A stretch of 17,237 nt of DNA from Betaproteobacteria bacterium. Lineage in GTDB: Bacteria; Pseudomonadota; Gammaproteobacteria; Burkholderiales; Gallionellaceae. The notes beneath the pieces were generated by a model that saw nothing but the letters and a program-made list of their open reading frames with translations, had not been told where the DNA came from and made no database searches. Each line of letters starts with the position of its first letter. The stretch's first letter is position 1. Shown here one piece after another: positions 16,325 to 17,237 of this stretch. The position numbers were made by a program, and so were the translations under genes. The stretch is from NCBI GenBank assembly GCA_028871775.1, contig JAGWMH010000010.1, forward strand, positions 1-17,237. The letters are read 5' to 3'.

Positions 16325-17237
16325 ATAAAATTGTCACAAGAAGCGCGCTGATCCTGCTGGTGCTGGGCGCGGCAGGGGCAGCTACCTGGCGGCTGATGCC
16401 GCAGAAAATTGCGCCGGAGAAGCGTTACCTGACTGCTCCCCTGGAGCGCGGCCCCATCACGCAGATCGTTTCGGCGAACGGCACGCTGAATCCGGTGAAG
16501 CTGGTGAATGTCGGCAGCCAGGTCTCGGGCATCGTGAAAAAACTGTATGCCGATTTCAACTATCACGTGCAGGCCGGGCAGGTATTGCTGGAACTTGACC
16601 CCGCGCTGAACCAGGCGCAGTTGCAGCAAAGCATGGCGAACGTGTCGAATGCGAAAGCCTCGCTGGAACTGGCGCTCGCCAACGAAACGCGAATGAGCAC
16701 GCTCTACGCGCAGGAATATGTATCGCGCCAGGAGTTGGATACGGCGGTGCAGGCGCTGAAGTCGGCACAGGCGCAGCTTGCCGTGGCAGAGGCGCAAGCC
16801 GAGCGCGACCGCACCAATCTGGCCTACACCGTGATCCGTTCCCCGGTGGCCGGAGTGGTGGTGTCGCGCGCGGTGGATGTTGGCCAGACCGTGGCGGCCA
16901 GCTTCCAGACGCCGACCATGTTTACCATTGCGCAGGACTTGAGCAAGATGCAGATTGACTCGAGCTATGCCGAGGCGGACGTGGGCAATATCCATGAAGG
17001 CCAGCAAGCCACCTTTCGCGTGGATGCCTACCCGGACCGCAATTTCAACGGCGTGGTGAGCCAGGTGCGGCTCAACCCCACCACCCAGCAGAATGTGGTG
17101 ACCTACGACGTGGTCATTGCCGTGGATAATTCCGCCCAGGCGCTCATGCCGGGCATGTCGGCCTACGTGAATATCATCGTCGCCCAGCGCAAGGGAGCGC
17201 TGCTGGTGCCCAATGCCGCCCTGCGCTTCCGCCCCAG
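16321..17237 (+). CDS. macA: MacA-like periplasmic adaptor (partial, runs off the right edge)
   Basis: The ATG at 16321 overlaps the TolC-like stop (ATGA) and the frame stays open for 305 codons to the window edge. A short N-terminal anchor (SALILLVLGAAGAA) is followed by a MacA-style lipoyl half (ANGTLNPVKLVNVGSQVSG, then DPALNQAQL), a hairpin of about 80 residues containing ETRMSTLYAQEYVSRQELD, and the returning half YTVIRSPVAGVVVSRAVDVG. The beta-barrel part (DVGNIHEGQQATFRVDAYP...VRLNPTTQQNVVTYDVV) and LMPGMSAYVNIIV follow. In known systems MacA works with the ABC transporter MacB and a TolC channel to export macrolides or other molecules, so a macB-like gene is expected beyond the edge. 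A general RND/ABC adaptor is the alternative reading. Confidence 0.82.
   Translation, partial: MNKIVTRSALILLVLGAAGAATWRLMPQKIAPEKRYLTAPLERGPITQIVSANGTLNPVKLVNVGSQVSGIVKKLYADFNYHVQAGQVLLELDPALNQAQLQQSMANVSNAKASLELALANETRMSTLYAQEYVSRQELDTAVQALKSAQAQLAVAEAQAERDRTNLAYTVIRSPVAGVVVSRAVDVGQTVAASFQTPTMFTIAQDLSKMQIDSSYAEADVGNIHEGQQATFRVDAYPDRNFNGVVSQVRLNPTTQQNVVTYDVVIAVDNSAQALMPGMSAYVNIIVAQRKGALLVPNAALRFRP

Noticed and set aside
1..17237. CRISPR array, tRNA or rRNA genes, insertion sequences.
   Set aside because: No regularly spaced repeats, cloverleaf-like segments, rRNA stretches or transposase/integrase frames were recognised.

Overview
The window reads as a chromosomal segment of a Gram-negative proteobacterium, most likely a betaproteobacterium; this placement is an inference from the style of the proteins and a GC-rich coding pattern, with no rRNA or other marker gene to confirm it. 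Almost all of it encodes envelope-spanning export machinery: an RND multidrug pump with adaptor and outer-membrane channel, an MFS exporter, an ABC-2 exporter with HlyD adaptor, and a TolC-like channel followed by a MacA-like adaptor. No regulator, integrase, transposase, tRNA, rRNA or CRISPR array is visible.

Layout. Positions 1-417 hold the 3' end of a tyrosine/proline-rich protein gene and a damaged glycine-zipper gene (5' truncated, one frameshift). Positions 504-9458 are a tightly packed plus-strand operon equivalent to mdtA-mdtB-mdtC plus an OprM/NodT-type lipoprotein channel, with stop/start overlaps between adaptor and first pump and between the two pumps. After a 192-bp gap, an EntS-like MFS exporter (9651-11252) runs on the same strand. 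A 144-bp convergent gap separates it from a minus-strand operon read right to left: HlyD adaptor (14589-13537), ABC ATPase (13540-12530) and ABC-2 permease (12533-11397), joined by ATGA overlaps. A roughly 300-bp divergent region holds a 26-codon remnant of a second glycine-zipper gene, a perfect hairpin and an extended -10 promoter. It leads to a TolC-like gene (14906-16324), overlapped by a macA-like gene that runs off the right edge.

How they work together. The RND operon is self-sufficient: adaptor, a heteromeric B/C pump and its own outer-membrane channel. The ABC operon has an adaptor but no channel of its own. The divergently transcribed TolC-like protein could serve it, the MacA system, or both (inference). 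The MFS protein lacks an adaptor gene.

The most distinctive structural signal is that matching 3' pieces of glycine-zipper genes (about 92% identical over the aligned bases) lie in the same orientation on both sides of the RND-MFS-ABC block, about 14.4 kb apart. The MFS and ABC genes are also visibly less GC-rich than the RND operon. Together these suggest the block was assembled by insertion or recombination into a glycine-zipper gene neighbourhood. I see no clearly new molecular system; the individual machines belong to known families.
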